A DNA stretch of 64,000 bases, from positions 62,001-126,000 of the forward strand of contig JADFUC010001145.1 of the NCBI GenBank assembly GCA_019722365.1, given 5' to 3'. Under the pieces are notes generated by a model. It worked only from the letters and a program-made list of their open reading frames with translations, was not told the origin of the DNA and searched no databases. The position numbers and the translations under genes are program-made. The stretch comes from Lithospermum erythrorhizon. Its lineage: Eukaryota > Streptophyta > Magnoliopsida > Boraginales > Boraginaceae. Positions 11,944-24,842 of this stretch are shown piece by piece. The stretch's first letter is position 1. Each line of letters begins with the position of its first letter.

Positions 11944-14900
11944 TCACGAAAATGAGAATCTGGAGAAAAGCGAGAGTCCAGAACCTGGCGTGTCAGTTGC
12001 AGAGCTAGGTGGGTTCTCAGTAGCAGATCGATAAGCTTGTTGGCACTTCCGAAGCTGCATAGTAGAAGTAACTAAATTAGCAGCAAAATACTTCCAGTAT
12101 GCCAGTAGGAGTAATGTCAGAACTGCAAAGTGTGCGTAAGTGAGAGGTCCGGCATCCATATACTAAGAGGTAAAGAGCCAGAAGAAAAGATCTCCCGTGA
12201 TCACGAATCTTGGTTTGGAGGACAGTGCCATCAGAGAATTATTTCGAGTGCTTTAGCAAATAGGCACATGTTGATGATTGTTGGCATATGTATGCATTAT
12301 ATAAAGGGTCTATTCTCGGTTGTACATTGAAGACAATGGTCCAATTAAGTCACTTGTCAGCCAAACACTCGAAATAAAAGAGAGAAGAAAGTTAACATGA
12401 GATGTCATTGATTCTATGACTATATTGAGATTCAGTCAATATTAGTTCTATAACAAGAAGATACCTCATCAGGGCTGAACTGGAGCAACATCGCAACAAC
12501 TGGGAGCAAAGCCTCCACCTCACCTATTACAGTGACAGAAAATACCAACACAGAAAAGAGATTTATTCAAATATCCAAAACTAACAGACTGCTCCTTTTT
12601 GAGGCAGAACTGGACAGGGTTAAAGTCTGTAACTAATATTTAACCCTAGCAAGTTTATCAACCCATTCCAAGAACAGTTAAAATTCCCACACCTGTCTCC
12701 AGAAGCTTTAAGATAATATTCTTGAGGTATGTCATATCTACCCCTTCCCGTTTTTGCATTCTTTCCATGTTCCTAACCTCTTCCTTCAACATGGCTTCCT
12801 ACAATTTATATGATCATATGATTAGAGAACAAACTAAATGTAAAACCACACAGGATGTATTTAAGTAAATTTAAGAAAAAAGCTGAAGGATCTAAGTGGA
12901 GAAGAAAATAGGAAGACATGAGAACTAAATTCAGAATTATCATACTCTTTAATTTTTTTCTGTTGAAGGGAAAAATCTCTTTCACCTTACACCTATGGTG
13001 TGAGGTTAAAAAATGAGGCCTCGCCCAAATTTGACCAATCTACCACTGTGGTTACCCCCAACCAATTATCATACTTTATCTCGCATACTGTGATCAACAA
13101 GTTTGGCATTATGTTATATTTTATGAAGTATAAATGTGGTAATTATGTCATTTCTTATGAATATTGAGTTTTTGACATATTTCAGTCATTTTCCATTGTA
13201 TATGTGAACTTTTTAAATTTAACTAATCATTCAAATTTTATCAATAATGTGCACCAGGCCTTCAATACACACATGCCACATTGCTATTGCCCCAAGCATT
13301 ATCTTTGCTCCTTGTGGTTGTGGTGCTATTCACCATATGGTGCAATCGTTGCAGAATCTGGCTTCCATTTCAGATGCAGAGGAATCCGAAAAATAAAACA
13401 AAACAAAATAGAAATGCATAGCTTTCTCAAAAATGCCTATAACTGAATTCTGGAGTTATGTTGAATGATTGAACCTGTTGCCTATGGAGGCGATTTTCAT
13501 GCTCAAGCTCCTCGAGTTCATCCTGAAATAAAAGAGAATAGAAATGATGACAAGTCATAGATAAAAACTGAAAGTTAAATGCCGGATACAATCATACAAC
13601 TTACCTGAAGTGCAAGAATGTGACGTTGTGACTGGGCTAGCTCTTCTTCTCGCTGAGCTTGCTGCCTTGCCAAAATCTGAGATTCAGATAGTTAGTGAAC
13701 CAGACTAAACTTGGCAACCAATCTTACTGAAAATTGCCTGCAATTTTAATTGCTATATTTGATTGCTACGATAGGTTTGGGTGAAATAAGGTTCATGATT
13801 GTCATATTTATAACTTGAAGAGACAAATTCCTTCAACTGTGGAAAACGTCGGCATTCCTAATAATATAGCTATTAAAATGGGAGTCAAATTCCTTCCTGA
13901 ATTAAGCTTCATGATTGTCAAATTCATATTCATGATGCCAATTTGTCAGACCTATAGATGTCAAGATTCACAAGTTCACTGCCTTTCTACACTCAACCTG
14001 TATAATCTTATGATTCCATTTAGTCTCCGAACTCAAAAAAATTGAATTATAAAAGTTTCATGGAGACTTTCACCACATCCGATAACTGAACAATTTCTGG
14101 AACATCCACACTTTCCCTATGTGAGTCGGACAAATAACATTCATAAAACTAACAATAATTACCCTTATCAATTACTTCTCTTTAAGACGATGATATAAAA
14201 ATATGCAATCTACCAGTAGAAATTAAAAGTTTCTGGATTCTGCATTGTATATAAGGTCACTAGAAGTCTAGAGCCAATTGAATGTTATCCACATTTATAA
14301 CCACGTGTAATCTTTTTTAACTCTCCAACTAGAAAAAATCATCTCGACCACACTAAAAAATATCTAAAAGATCAAAAAGTAATATTGTATAAGCAATTCT
14401 CTCGTACCAAAATCTGGTGGTCTGCGTCTGATGGACTTGAACTCAAAGAACCCAACTTCTGAAAATCTGCAAAAAATGGAGAAAGTATCATAATTTTATT
14501 CACGAGTCTAGCACACAACTGCAACTTGCAATAGGGTCTGAGAGAGGAAGGTTGGGGGTTCTTCTACCTGTGTTGTAGTTATCATCGTAATCCACCTAGC
14601 GTACAAAACAATTGTCAGTAATTGAGAACATAGCCAATCTGCAGTTCAAGAAGGTAAATACACAACATGCCTGCCTCAGCTGGGTTGGGGGGAGGGGGGT
14701 TGGAAAATACACAACCCCTGTGGTAACAGGGAGGTTGTTTCCGCATTGACCCAAGAAGGTAAGTACACCAAATAGAGAAATTCGAAACCACATAATAGAT
14801 GCACTAATGTATGGATGCAAGAAATGTCGGGCACAGAGACTCAAGTAAGAGAGAGAATACCAAAGGCTTCGATTCTAGCGACTGACGAAGATTCTTGTTA

Positions 14901-17900
14901 TCATCTAAAAGCCGGGATATTTCCACATCCTTCTCCTCAATAATTTTATCCGCGAGATCACGAAATGTGTCATGTTCTTCCTAGAATGTTCAACACATTT
15001 TAGTATTGATCAAATAGTTATGGTCACTGAATATACAAACATGAGGGTCCCACCTTTAACTTCTTGTAGCTCATCTTAAACTCCTCTAACTCTTTCTCCA
15101 CATTTTCACCAGATGCCACCTCAGACTGAGCTTGAAGTGTCTCACATCTCACTGACAATTTAAAATTATATTAACTGATAGGACATGTCTAATATAAACA
15201 TGACATCATGAAGAGAACATCAAGGAAAAAAACAAAACTAATTGATCAGAGTAAGTACATCGCCAAGTTTCTTCAACATTTTGCAGGTTCATTTCCCATG
15301 ATGCCTTCTCAGACTGGAAGCGGGAAAGAGCAGAATTGAGCATTACTTCCATATCTTTCAAATCCTCTGAAGTAGAAATCAGAACCTTATCCCTGAAAAT
15401 AATATGGAATGTTAACTTAAAAAAATTATGCTTTATCGTTGGTATACCATTTTGGCCATAACATAGTTATTGTCAATACAAGTAAATACCTATCAAATTT
15501 AACAATATCATGATGCTAAAGTAAAATGACAACGATTTTAAACAAAAATTATAAATGGTCATTGCTTGAGAAAAAATGTCGCAACAAAAAGTAGAGAATG
15601 AACTAGAGTATAATCGCACCTATTAGCAAGCTCCTCAACATAATTAGCCAAAGAATCTTTCAGCTCTTGGATAGCTTTATCTTTTTCAGACGATACAAAC
15701 GTGATTTCTCTCTCGGCTTCCTAGCGCCAAAAAAATCCTAATAAGTACCAACCAACACTATAAAAGAAAACCCAAGCACCTTTGCACCAAGAAACATATA
15801 CCTTAAGTGCCTCCTCAAGAGCTTTGACCTGCTCATTGTCCCTAGCTGCTGCTAATTCAGCATCCTTTCTTTGAAGAAGTGCATGAGCACGAATCTTGTA
15901 GGAAGAGAACTCGCTTTCCAGGCGGTTAACCTGCAAGTAGCAAAAGGTCTTATTTTAAGGGAAGTGCATCATAAAATACACATGAACTGAATACATGCTT
16001 ATGTGTATGATAGTAATTAGTTTAATGCTAAAAAGCATATACAATTGACTGATCTGAGAAAAGAAAACGACCAGAAGAGATCATTTTGTATACATTACAA
16101 TGTTGATAACCCTAGGGTAGTTAAAACAAAATTTTGTATTCCCTCCTTCCTATATTATTTGGGGATGTTTGACTTCTCAAAAAAGTTAATGAATGCATGT
16201 ATGAAACATCAAAGTTGTTAATGCAACGTTGAAGGTGAAAGAACTTATAATGAATTTAAAAAAAAACTTTTAGAGATTGGGTATTGAGTCCATGCCTTAG
16301 ATAAATGGAAGTGGAGATGAGTGTTACCTCCTGTCTGGCTGCCATTAGATCAACGTCTTTGTTGTTCAGCATTTGAGCTTGCATGGACAACTCCGAATCC
16401 AGTTGACCTGAGACCATAGGATGGAATGATAAAAGGACTTCAAAGTTCAGGTAAGAAAAGAAAAGACTGAGCAATACTTCTGATTCTAGCTACTTCAATT
16501 TCAGAGCGGATGCAATTGTTCTCAGCAATCTTCAGCTTCTCCTTAAGTGATTGGGTGTCAGCTTCCCAACTCTCCTTATCTTTCTCCTAAAAGGAAAAAT
16601 AAATGAATAAAACTAGTTATTTTAAAGACGACAAAGGATCAAATGAACCAGGCATACATGCTCATTTTTCAGGTGGGCGAGCTCTCCTTTAATGGATTCC
16701 ATAGCTGCTCTCAGTCTTGCAACTTCACCACTTGAAGCTGCTTCCATCTCTGCAATCTTGGAATCTTTTTCAGCAACCATAGTCTATGCAAAACGAGGAA
16801 AGAACAATTGAACAATAGGCAGATCAGAGACGGTCAGCTGCTAGTCAACAAATACCGACTCCCTATGATGCAAAAATATACATTACAAGATACTAGTGAA
16901 AATAATGGCTGAGCAAGTAAGCCAAAAGTGCAATCTAATAGTTTTCTGTCATATTACTCGTAGTAAAGGTGTATTTAGTTGCAATGAACAGTTTCAAAAT
17001 GTATTCGGTTAGTTATAGTTGAACTGCTTTCTGAAAACTAAGGGAATCACAACCACCGTCTCTAAATGTACACTTAACTACTTGATTGACCACCTCTAAA
17101 GCAGATGCACATCGAATAAAAAAGGTCAAAGATTTCCTCTGAGGCATGAAGTAATCTTTAGATACCATATCTCACTTCTGGCAACCTATTTAATTTATAG
17201 GGATTAATAAAAGAGATTCTTACCCGAAGAGATGAAATAGTTTCACTTGCTTTGCTTCTATCAGCTAAGACATCTGCAATTTGGGCTTCCAAGCTATCAA
17301 TTTTCTGCAGAAACAAGTTCATTGATCAGTTACAGAAATGAAACAATCGTAACATGGACTATGTATTTTCATCTGAAAAGCGATTTTGTATATTAACTGT
17401 ATTTTCTACCTTCTGGTGTTTTACAGATACTTCTGTAGCCAAAGTTTGCCTCTTTTCATCATCTGCCTGAAGCATTTTTTTCATGTCTTCTAACATCTGA
17501 ATAAATGGATGAGAAATATAAATACAGACATACTAATTTCATGTACAAGTAATATTTCTTGGTTCAAGAAAGAGACTAGTAAAAGATTTGCAGTTGGAAG
17601 GCCTTTTATGCAATTATGAGGTTGAGAACTTTAATGTTTAAACCCGTAAGGGAGGCATTGAACTCTCGTTTTTCTAACAAGTAGAGACTTACCAATTAAA
17701 AAATATTTTTTAACTTGAGTTATGTTATTACAATAAAATTAGAAACTAAATCCACTTCTTAAAGTGAATATTTGCACCTATTTGTAATCTCATCCGCCAT
17801 TTTCTACCAACGATCTTCACTGCAGCCCAAAGCCTTCTCTGCAGCAGAGAAGTATTATAAGTTTTGCAAAGTGTTTTGTTCCCTTCAGCAAGACCTGAGT

Positions 17901-20501
17901 TATGAAATATGCAGACTTCAAAAGTTTTTTTTCCCATATATTTTATTAATGCACTGTCCACTTATTATATGTTTCCCTTTCCCAATTTCCATGCGGCTTT
18001 TGCACTACAGCCAAAGTATCCTTTCTATTGAGCATGTACTAAAAGGAAGTCAAACGTTATAAAAGGCTGCAAATGCCATCACAATATTAAGAGAACAGGT
18101 TTAGCAGGGTCTGGAGTAAGTTAACTAGTATCCAGAATAGCAGAAGTTTCATTTTATTAGTTCAACCAGCAAAAAGAATTATACCATATCTTGAGCTCTT
18201 TGTTACTAACTGTGCAACAGTCCATTTCAGTTCTAGTTCATTAAAATCTACAATTATAAGTTTCTTCTCTTTTCACTTTAACATACACCATTCAGTATAA
18301 GAAAATAACTTGCAGGAGCTAACTGAGCAGACAGTATGAATCAGGTATTGAAGTGCATAAAGCATACGAGAAGTTAATTTGATGAGCATGCCTAAAGAGG
18401 CTCTGCCAGAAATAATTACAAGAGAAATTAAATTTGTGACAGTACATTGAAAACTAAAAGATTAAAAATGAACTAACTTATAACCTGATCTTTCACTAAA
18501 AGTGATTGTTGCAACGCCTCAATGGTATTCTCCTTTGGTGCAAGAGAATGGCGCAATTCTTCAATATTGTCCCGAAGTCTAGATGATAGTATAAAGATTT
18601 AAGTTAAAAAAGGACATCATCTTAAAGAACTTTGTCACAGTCCAACTGTACGTTTTATGCATTGAAAATAATTGACAACCAAATCAAACTAGCCCAGATT
18701 TATCATTTCCATAAAAAGGAAATAAAAGAAAGGCAGGAAAAAAACATAAATCCTTCTACATAAATCTACTTTATCCTTCACAGCCCAAGAACAAGGATAC
18801 CAAAGTCTTTCTTTGTTCAACGGAAAGATCTAACCACACTGGAAAATGTAGTAAGAGGCAACAAATTATAGTCTGAATGTACTGGTGACAGAATGGATAT
18901 AATAAAATATAGAAATGCCAGGGCAATCATCATTCACTACTTCAACCACATAATGAACATATTTCCCAGTGAATGAAAGTCTCAAATGTTTGACATAACA
19001 TTACTTCTAAAATAATTGACATGTCAAACTTACTTATTATTTGCACTTCTAAGTTGTTGTCTCTCCATATCTATTGCCTTTAATGCTTCATTAGCTTGCT
19101 GACGTGCACGTTCTAGCTCTTGACGTGTGGCTAGAAGTTCTGATGATGTATGTTCAGCTTTCTCATTGATTTCACGAAATTGGGCCTCAATATCATCCTT
19201 TTCCTAAACATGACAATTTCCAAACATGGAAAGAACTTAACACATTTCTCTAAGCATGAAAGTTAATAATTTACAAATTCAAACAAAGAAATGCATGAGA
19301 AGCAGACAAAAAGTTTGGCTTACATATTTGATCTTTTGAACCACATAGACTTACACAGAAAGAATTTTCACCATTGGTTCATTGAGATCAAATGCATTTA
19401 ATGGGTGAAAAGCCTAGGAAAGGTAAACGATTATGCAGAAGAGCGACACAATTGTGATTACAAGTTTCCTTTCCGGTCAGGATGTTACATCAGATGCTAA
19501 AATCTCAAGTCGTAACAAGGAAATTAGAGGATAGTAATAAAGCAAGAGGAAAGATATAGTTTTATTAATAATTCAATCATGTGAACATATTAGAATACTT
19601 GAACTGATTTTTTAAAAACTTTATCAATAGTTCAATGATTCAATCACATGAAAGAGCTAGAATAAAAGAGTTAAAGATGTAAATCCATCATTACTGAATA
19701 GAAAGAAGTATGATGATTTACCTTCTGCACCTCCTGAATACGCTGTTTTGCTCTTTTATGAAGTCTGTTGAACTTAGTATCAAGCTCCGAAAACTTCTCA
19801 TCGCGCTCTTTTATTTCTTCATCCATCTTCTTTTGGGCTACAAGAAAGAAAGAAAGACATTGTAAGTTCAGAGTTATAATGCTATGCATGGCATTAGGGA
19901 AAGCGCAAAATATGTAGAAGCATAAGATCACTTGTTATACAGTACGTATTTTGTAAAAGTCATCAGGCAGAATTCAAAAGGTTATCTCCATCCCTAGTTA
20001 AATATGTATTGAAAAAATTCCACAAGATAGTAACAGCAAGGCACAACCTTCAGCAAGTTTAACGGACAGCTCTTGGGCCTGTGCATCTGCCTCCGAGTGC
20101 AAGGCCTGAAGATGCTTCAGAGCCTCCTCTGCAGCACCTCTTGTTAGTCTTTCTTCTTGAAGATCTTTGCTCAAAGACTCAATCTTTCCACGAAGCTCAT
20201 GAACATCATCATTCCCGTCATTGTCTTTCTCTACAACGTTACTCAGACGCCGAGAATAATTGATATCCTCAGCAAGGTTCTTAAACTCCTCAAACTGGGA
20301 CTTCAGATATTGATTTTGAAGATCAACTTCCACAGCCAACTGCACAAGCTCATCGTGACTATCATCAGTAACTTGCCTCCCACGGTTTCCACTATCTTTG
20401 GCTATCTCAAGATCACTCTCATGATTTGCGGTAATCAATTGGTTCTTCGGTCCCATGGCACCTTCTGTATCCTCCATATCCATCCCATTTTCAGTTTCCA
20501 T
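11944..20501 (-). CDS. GRIP: GRIP-domain golgin (trans-Golgi coiled-coil protein)
   Basis: Twenty-one exons, each with canonical splice sites: 20048-20501, 19722-19837, 19034-19203, 18485-18578, 17410-17496, 17224-17304, 16658-16783, 16478-16586, 16328-16407, 15802-15930, 15620-15720, 15259-15392, 15054-15151, 14861-14980, 14568-14595, 14408-14466, 13605-13676, 13475-13522, 12693-12798, 12465-12523, 11944-12054. They sum to 2382 nt, giving 793 aa, close to Arabidopsis GRIP (788). Residues about 50-715 are Glu/Lys/Gln-rich heptad coiled coil. The C-terminal GRIP domain (about 718-765) has REGVDMTYLKNIILKLLETG with the conserved Tyr726 that contacts ARL1-GTP in this family, followed by EVEALLPVVAMLLQFSPDE. 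The protein ends SLFSRFSFS. By family knowledge it is a tether at the trans-Golgi recruited by ARL1. Exon 15 is a 28-nt microexon. Confidence 0.95.
16139..16230. mobile_element. Possible Stowaway MITE end in a golgin intron
   Basis: CCCTCCTTCCTATATTATTT in intron 9 resembles a Stowaway terminal repeat. I found no matching opposite end, so this is only a remnant candidate. Confidence 0.25.
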
Positions 20502-22550
20502 TGTTGCTGTTATGCAAAACCTTGAATCTCTTCCTGCTTTTTTCTGTCTCTAAAAGTCTATATTTACATACAACACAAACAACATGAAATTGATATATGC
20601 TAACATAATTAATTTATGAACCATCTGGTAAGTAAGAAATTAATGAATTCATGTAAAACATCATATCATAATTATAAGGAAAACACAAACAACCCGAAAT
20701 GGCTCATTACCTATGCTTCTTATCTGTCATGAAGTAGTAAATAGTGTTCACTTAACTCGTGTGTCAATTCGGAAACAGCCTTCTTCTTGTTATCACAGGG
20801 TTTAGGCTCATTACTTTCTGTTATATTTCAATTCATTCACTAATTCAATCAGGCTAACCATATCCATATATTATCAAAATGCTTTATATATACCACGTCT
20901 CTTAGATATAATGGAATAAATCAAAAGGAATCATTTCAGTATCTATGCTTCTTATCTATTATGAAGTACGGAGTAGTAAATAATCCTTGCATTCCATCCC
21001 GGTTTTTTTTAATGAAACAGCCTCCATGTGCCTACAATGGTACCACGTTAATCCACTTAGGTGGAAGTCACGTAAGAGATATCGGGGCATGTTGGTATTG
21101 TATTGTATAAGTAAATGTATAACAATTACTTGGCATACAATGAAATTCCATTATTAGATCCAATTATTCTTTACTCGGGAAAACTATTCTTATAAAAAGA
21201 AGTAAACAACAACTTATAATGAATTCAGATCACAAAACATAGAGTGAAAATGCCAAAAAAAAACAGAGATATATTAAGCTGACCCTTGGTGATGAATAAG
21301 ATTTGATCAGATACGATGCGGATCCTCTTGGGGTGGGAGGGGGTGGGTGGGTGGGGGTAGGGGAAAAGGTGCGCGGAAAGCCTCCAACACTCCAACCTGC
21401 ACCTCTTCCGTTTGATCTGATATACTAATTGCTTTCTTCCTGCACAGTCGTTTGTTTTAATTTTCGATTATGATACGATCTCTTCTAACATTATACTAGG
21501 AACCAATATTATCCCTTACACCAAACATATTATGCTTCATTCATTTTCAACCCTGACTATCACCAAGATTTCATTTTGCACCTCATAATATCTGTATTTT
21601 CATTTGACTCCTAAACATTCTTAATTTTCTATTTTGCCCCTTCAACTCTCTCAACTTTTCAAATTGGGACAAGGCGCGATTTATTACTTACACGAAAATT
21701 AATAATTTACATTAATCTATCAATCTTAACATGAAATTAGACCAATTCGTTATTAATAAATGGACTGGGCGTTCAATATTGTATTTCAAATGGATAAAAT
21801 ATGTGTGAACGAGAAAAATATAATTTAAAACTGATTAATAAGAGTTTATACCCCTCCTTCTACCATAATTTATTTTAGAATGGATTCTCATCACTTTTAA
21901 CACCTTACATGATAGAATCACTTGTGTGTATTGGGTCTCCCTGAAAGAAATTTATCCCTTTCGTTCCCATGCTTGGAAAACAATGCCAGCAATGTTGGGT
22001 CATGGTACATATAGCTACTAACATTAAATTGAGTGCTTCACTCACATTTTACAGTTCTATGGTTTATCTCACTGCTTCAACTAATAAGCATTATCTGACA
22101 ACCTTCATAATTGATGCATGACTATGGACATGTTACACAAGTGAAATCACATATATTATTTTTTCCCCCACTTATTGGCATTTCATGTTCATATCAAGAG
22201 ATAATTGTGAAAATGGTATAATAATAGTGGCGTACGAGTGTACGGTTGATAATGGTATTCTTGTAGTAGTTGGTCATGTAAGTGACACTAAAGTTGCATT
22301 TTGTCACGAAGAATTAACGTTTTCGTTAAATCTTCTGGCTTGAAGTTGCGGCTTTGATCGTAAATTGCATAAAAGTTGTACTTTGATCCCCAAACTAATG
22401 TACCGATTGTCACCGAGATGTTAAGATTTAACGGAAGCGTTAGGTTTGAGACGAAGTGCGATTTTTGTCTTGCATTTTTATGAATGGCTTCTGCGGTGAC
22501 AACATTGGGGGCTGAAAGTGTAGCTTTGAATTCTTATGCAGGGATCGTTT
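20502..22550. other. Golgin 5' flank and intergenic DNA
   Basis: Upstream of the golgin ATG. It includes a short direct duplication (around 20712 and 20944, sharing TATGCTTCTTATCT) and a strong G-run tract at 21330-21364. From 22255 to about 22540 a diverged inverted repeat is visible (CGTTAAATC versus GATTTAACG arms), perhaps an old MITE. No coding region is supported. Confidence 0.4.
21330..21364 (+). other. Potential G-quadruplex tract
   Basis: Six or more G runs of 3-5 separated by single T or A (pattern GGGGTGGGAGGGGGTGGG and on), about 0.83 kb upstream of the golgin start codon. The motif is seen directly; any folding is inferred. Confidence 0.6.
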
Positions 22551-22554
22551 AATA

Positions 22555-22735
22555 AATTAACTCTTACGTGTCAAAGCTTAATAGATGATTGTGAGGTCAT
22601 GGGTTGATTCACTCCTAAATATTTTTTTGAGTCGAACTTGTCATGAAGGACTTGCCTAATGTAATTTACCCGGCCGGTATGGTTTTGCGAGGCTATTGCA
22701 TCGGTACCGAAATTTCACACGTCACGTATTGAAAT
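22555..22735 (+). mobile_element. SINE copy, same family as the DSK2-intron SINE
   Basis: It has a B-box-like GGGTTGATTC, then a body containing CTTGCCTAATGTAATTT and GGTTTTGCGAGGCTATTGC. This aligns block by block with the body of the SINE at 8579-8779 (CTTGCCTAGTGTGGTTT and the TTTGC..TATTGCGTC block). The head is decayed. It abuts the LTR-like element that starts at 22741. Confidence 0.65.
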
Positions 22736-24125
22736 GGCGATGTAATAACCCGTTACGAAAAAAAAAAAAAAAAAAAATTTGATTCGGCGGTGGGACCGAG
22801 AATAGTATAAATTTTTTTTTCGATGATAATATTATTTACGTAAAACTTTTGAGCGAATTTCATTTTATAATTTAGTAATTTTGCCATGGAAGAATTTTAT
22901 CTTTGAAATCGGGTTAGAGTAAATTTAAATGCGATAAGCGGTACTTAAAGCAAAGGCGGAATTTCGAGTTTTTTTTTAATATCTATTCATACGTATCCTC
23001 CCACATCATCATCATCATCGCAATAAATCTTCTTTCCTCATTTGACACAGAAATTAAGCCCTCATCATAAAAAATTTCATTTTTAATTTCTATAACTTCG
23101 ATTGTCATTTCCAATTTCGAAGATCGGTTGTAGAATATTGTTCTCATCATTTCCTGCTTCGAGTTAAAGGTAAGAAATTTCAAGTCTTTCGAGATATTTC
23201 TTGGGTTTGAATAGTTGACTTTTGGTTGACTTTTACATAATTGAATTTTATGATAAATCCTTGAAAGTTAGTTATGGGTTAAATGACGTATATATGTGAT
23301 GAATTACGTGATTTAGAGCTTGTTTGAGGGCGTTAAGATTAGAGATTGACTTTTCTAGGTTTAGGTTGACTTTTTGATTGATATTTTCATAAGACTTTAA
23401 ATGTGTAGGGAGTTTAATTGGGACACTTATTATAGCTATTGTGATGTTAATCGGTGATTTAAAATTCATTAAAGCGATTAGGTTGAAGTAATATTTTCAA
23501 GTTGAGATATAAGTGATATTTTGGAGTATAGATTGTTAATTAGGGACCCTGGCGATTAACTAGAATGACATATAAGAGTTAATTTCGCTAATGATAAAAA
23601 TGATAAGATGGAATTTTAGCGGGCGTCGATTTGGTTGTGTCGATGGGTTTATAGTCGATAGTTTGCCCGTCGTATTGGAGCCGTTTAGAAATCGTTCCGA
23701 TGAGAGTTGGTAATGTTTATTCTAGAGCGTAATTCTTGGTATTAGTTCCACGAGTACACTTCTAAAGATTGTTCTTTGGAATGACCTTGAGGAAGGGGCA
23801 GATTCACGTGTCGCGTTCTTCGTGAGGACTTTGTGATAGCTAGTAGAGGTGAGTACTTATCTCACGTGTATTACTATATGTACTTCTTTTTAAATGAGTG
23901 TACTATCCTTGTATTATTATAATTATGTGTAAAAGGGTATGCAATTAACTTGTAATATAATTATGTGTGAATGAATATTATATGTCCTTGTGATATGATT
24001 CACGGGGAATGGTATACATGTAATGGTTGTATGCGATTATGTGTGAGCCTAATATGATTATGTGACTCTGTGCGGCGTTGAAGAAATTTGGTTTGAGGTA
24101 AGTGATGGCTGAACTCCCAACTTAT

Positions 24126-24330
24126 ATTTACGTATTGTGGCGCTTGGCCAGCTGACATGGTATTTATGTGGCTTTGTCGGCACTTGGTGATAATGTGGCC
24201 TTGGCCGGCAACTTGTAGTATTTATGTGGCCTTATTAAACCTTTGGTGGTATTTATGTGGCCTTGTCGGCACTTGTGGTATTTATGTGGCCTTGTCGGCA
24301 CTTGTGGTATTTATGTGGCCTTGGCGGCGG
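24126..24330 (+). repeat. Minisatellite (about 30-bp unit) inside the LTR-like element
   Basis: About six to seven units of the type TATTTATGTGGCCTTGTCGG with CACTTGTGG, the last two or three nearly identical. Such arrays are common in LTRs of plant gypsy elements. Confidence 0.85.
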
Positions 24331-24535
24331 TTGTGATTGATTATGATTGTGTGATGTATTAATTTGTATGCTTGCTATTGTTGGAAGTAAAAGTAGGATT
24401 GGTTATTGAGAGGTGTTTAGATGGAGTTATGTATGATTTTGAGGGTGACTTGAGTATTAGGATGTGACCACATGGTTGGGACTACTAGGGATTAGGTGGC
24501 TACTCCTTCCTTGCGGGGATATGTAATGACATTAT

Positions 24536-24842
24536 TTTATACTACGGTATAGCGTGCGGTATGATTCTCTTTGATCGCTTTCTTTGTGTGCATTATCGAG
24601 AGGTATTTTATACTACAGGCATAAGCGTGCGGTTTGGCCCATACTACGGTATAGCGTGCGGTATGATTCTCTTTGATAAACTTTCTTTGTGTGCATTGTC
24701 GAGGTGGCCACATACCTACGGTATAGCGTCTTGAGTTTGGCCACATACTACGGTATAGCGTGCGGTATGACTCTCTTTGATTGCTAGCTGGGTACTGACA
24801 AGTGTGGCCCACATCTCTTCTGCGGTATAGGCGTGCGGTCAA
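24536..24842 (+). repeat. Second minisatellite (ACGGTATAGCGTGCGGT units)
   Basis: Units built on TACTACGGTATAGCGTGCGG plus TATGATTCTCTTTGAT and CTTTCTTTGTGTGCATT. The copies are partly scrambled and truncated. The array happens to be open on the minus strand for 101 codons, which I take as a by-product of the repeat. Confidence 0.85.

Noticed and set aside
11944..12159. Minus-strand ORF with a membrane-like N-terminus (MDAGPLTYAHFAVLTLLLLA) fused to the golgin C-terminus
   Set aside because: The hydrophobic part is intron 20. The acceptor ATGCAG at 12055 joins the conserved FSPDE to LRKCQQAYRS directly and in frame, as expected for a GRIP golgin without a membrane anchor.
24537..24842. 101-codon minus-strand ORF
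   Set aside because: It lies entirely in the second minisatellite; its repetitive peptide mirrors the DNA repeat.
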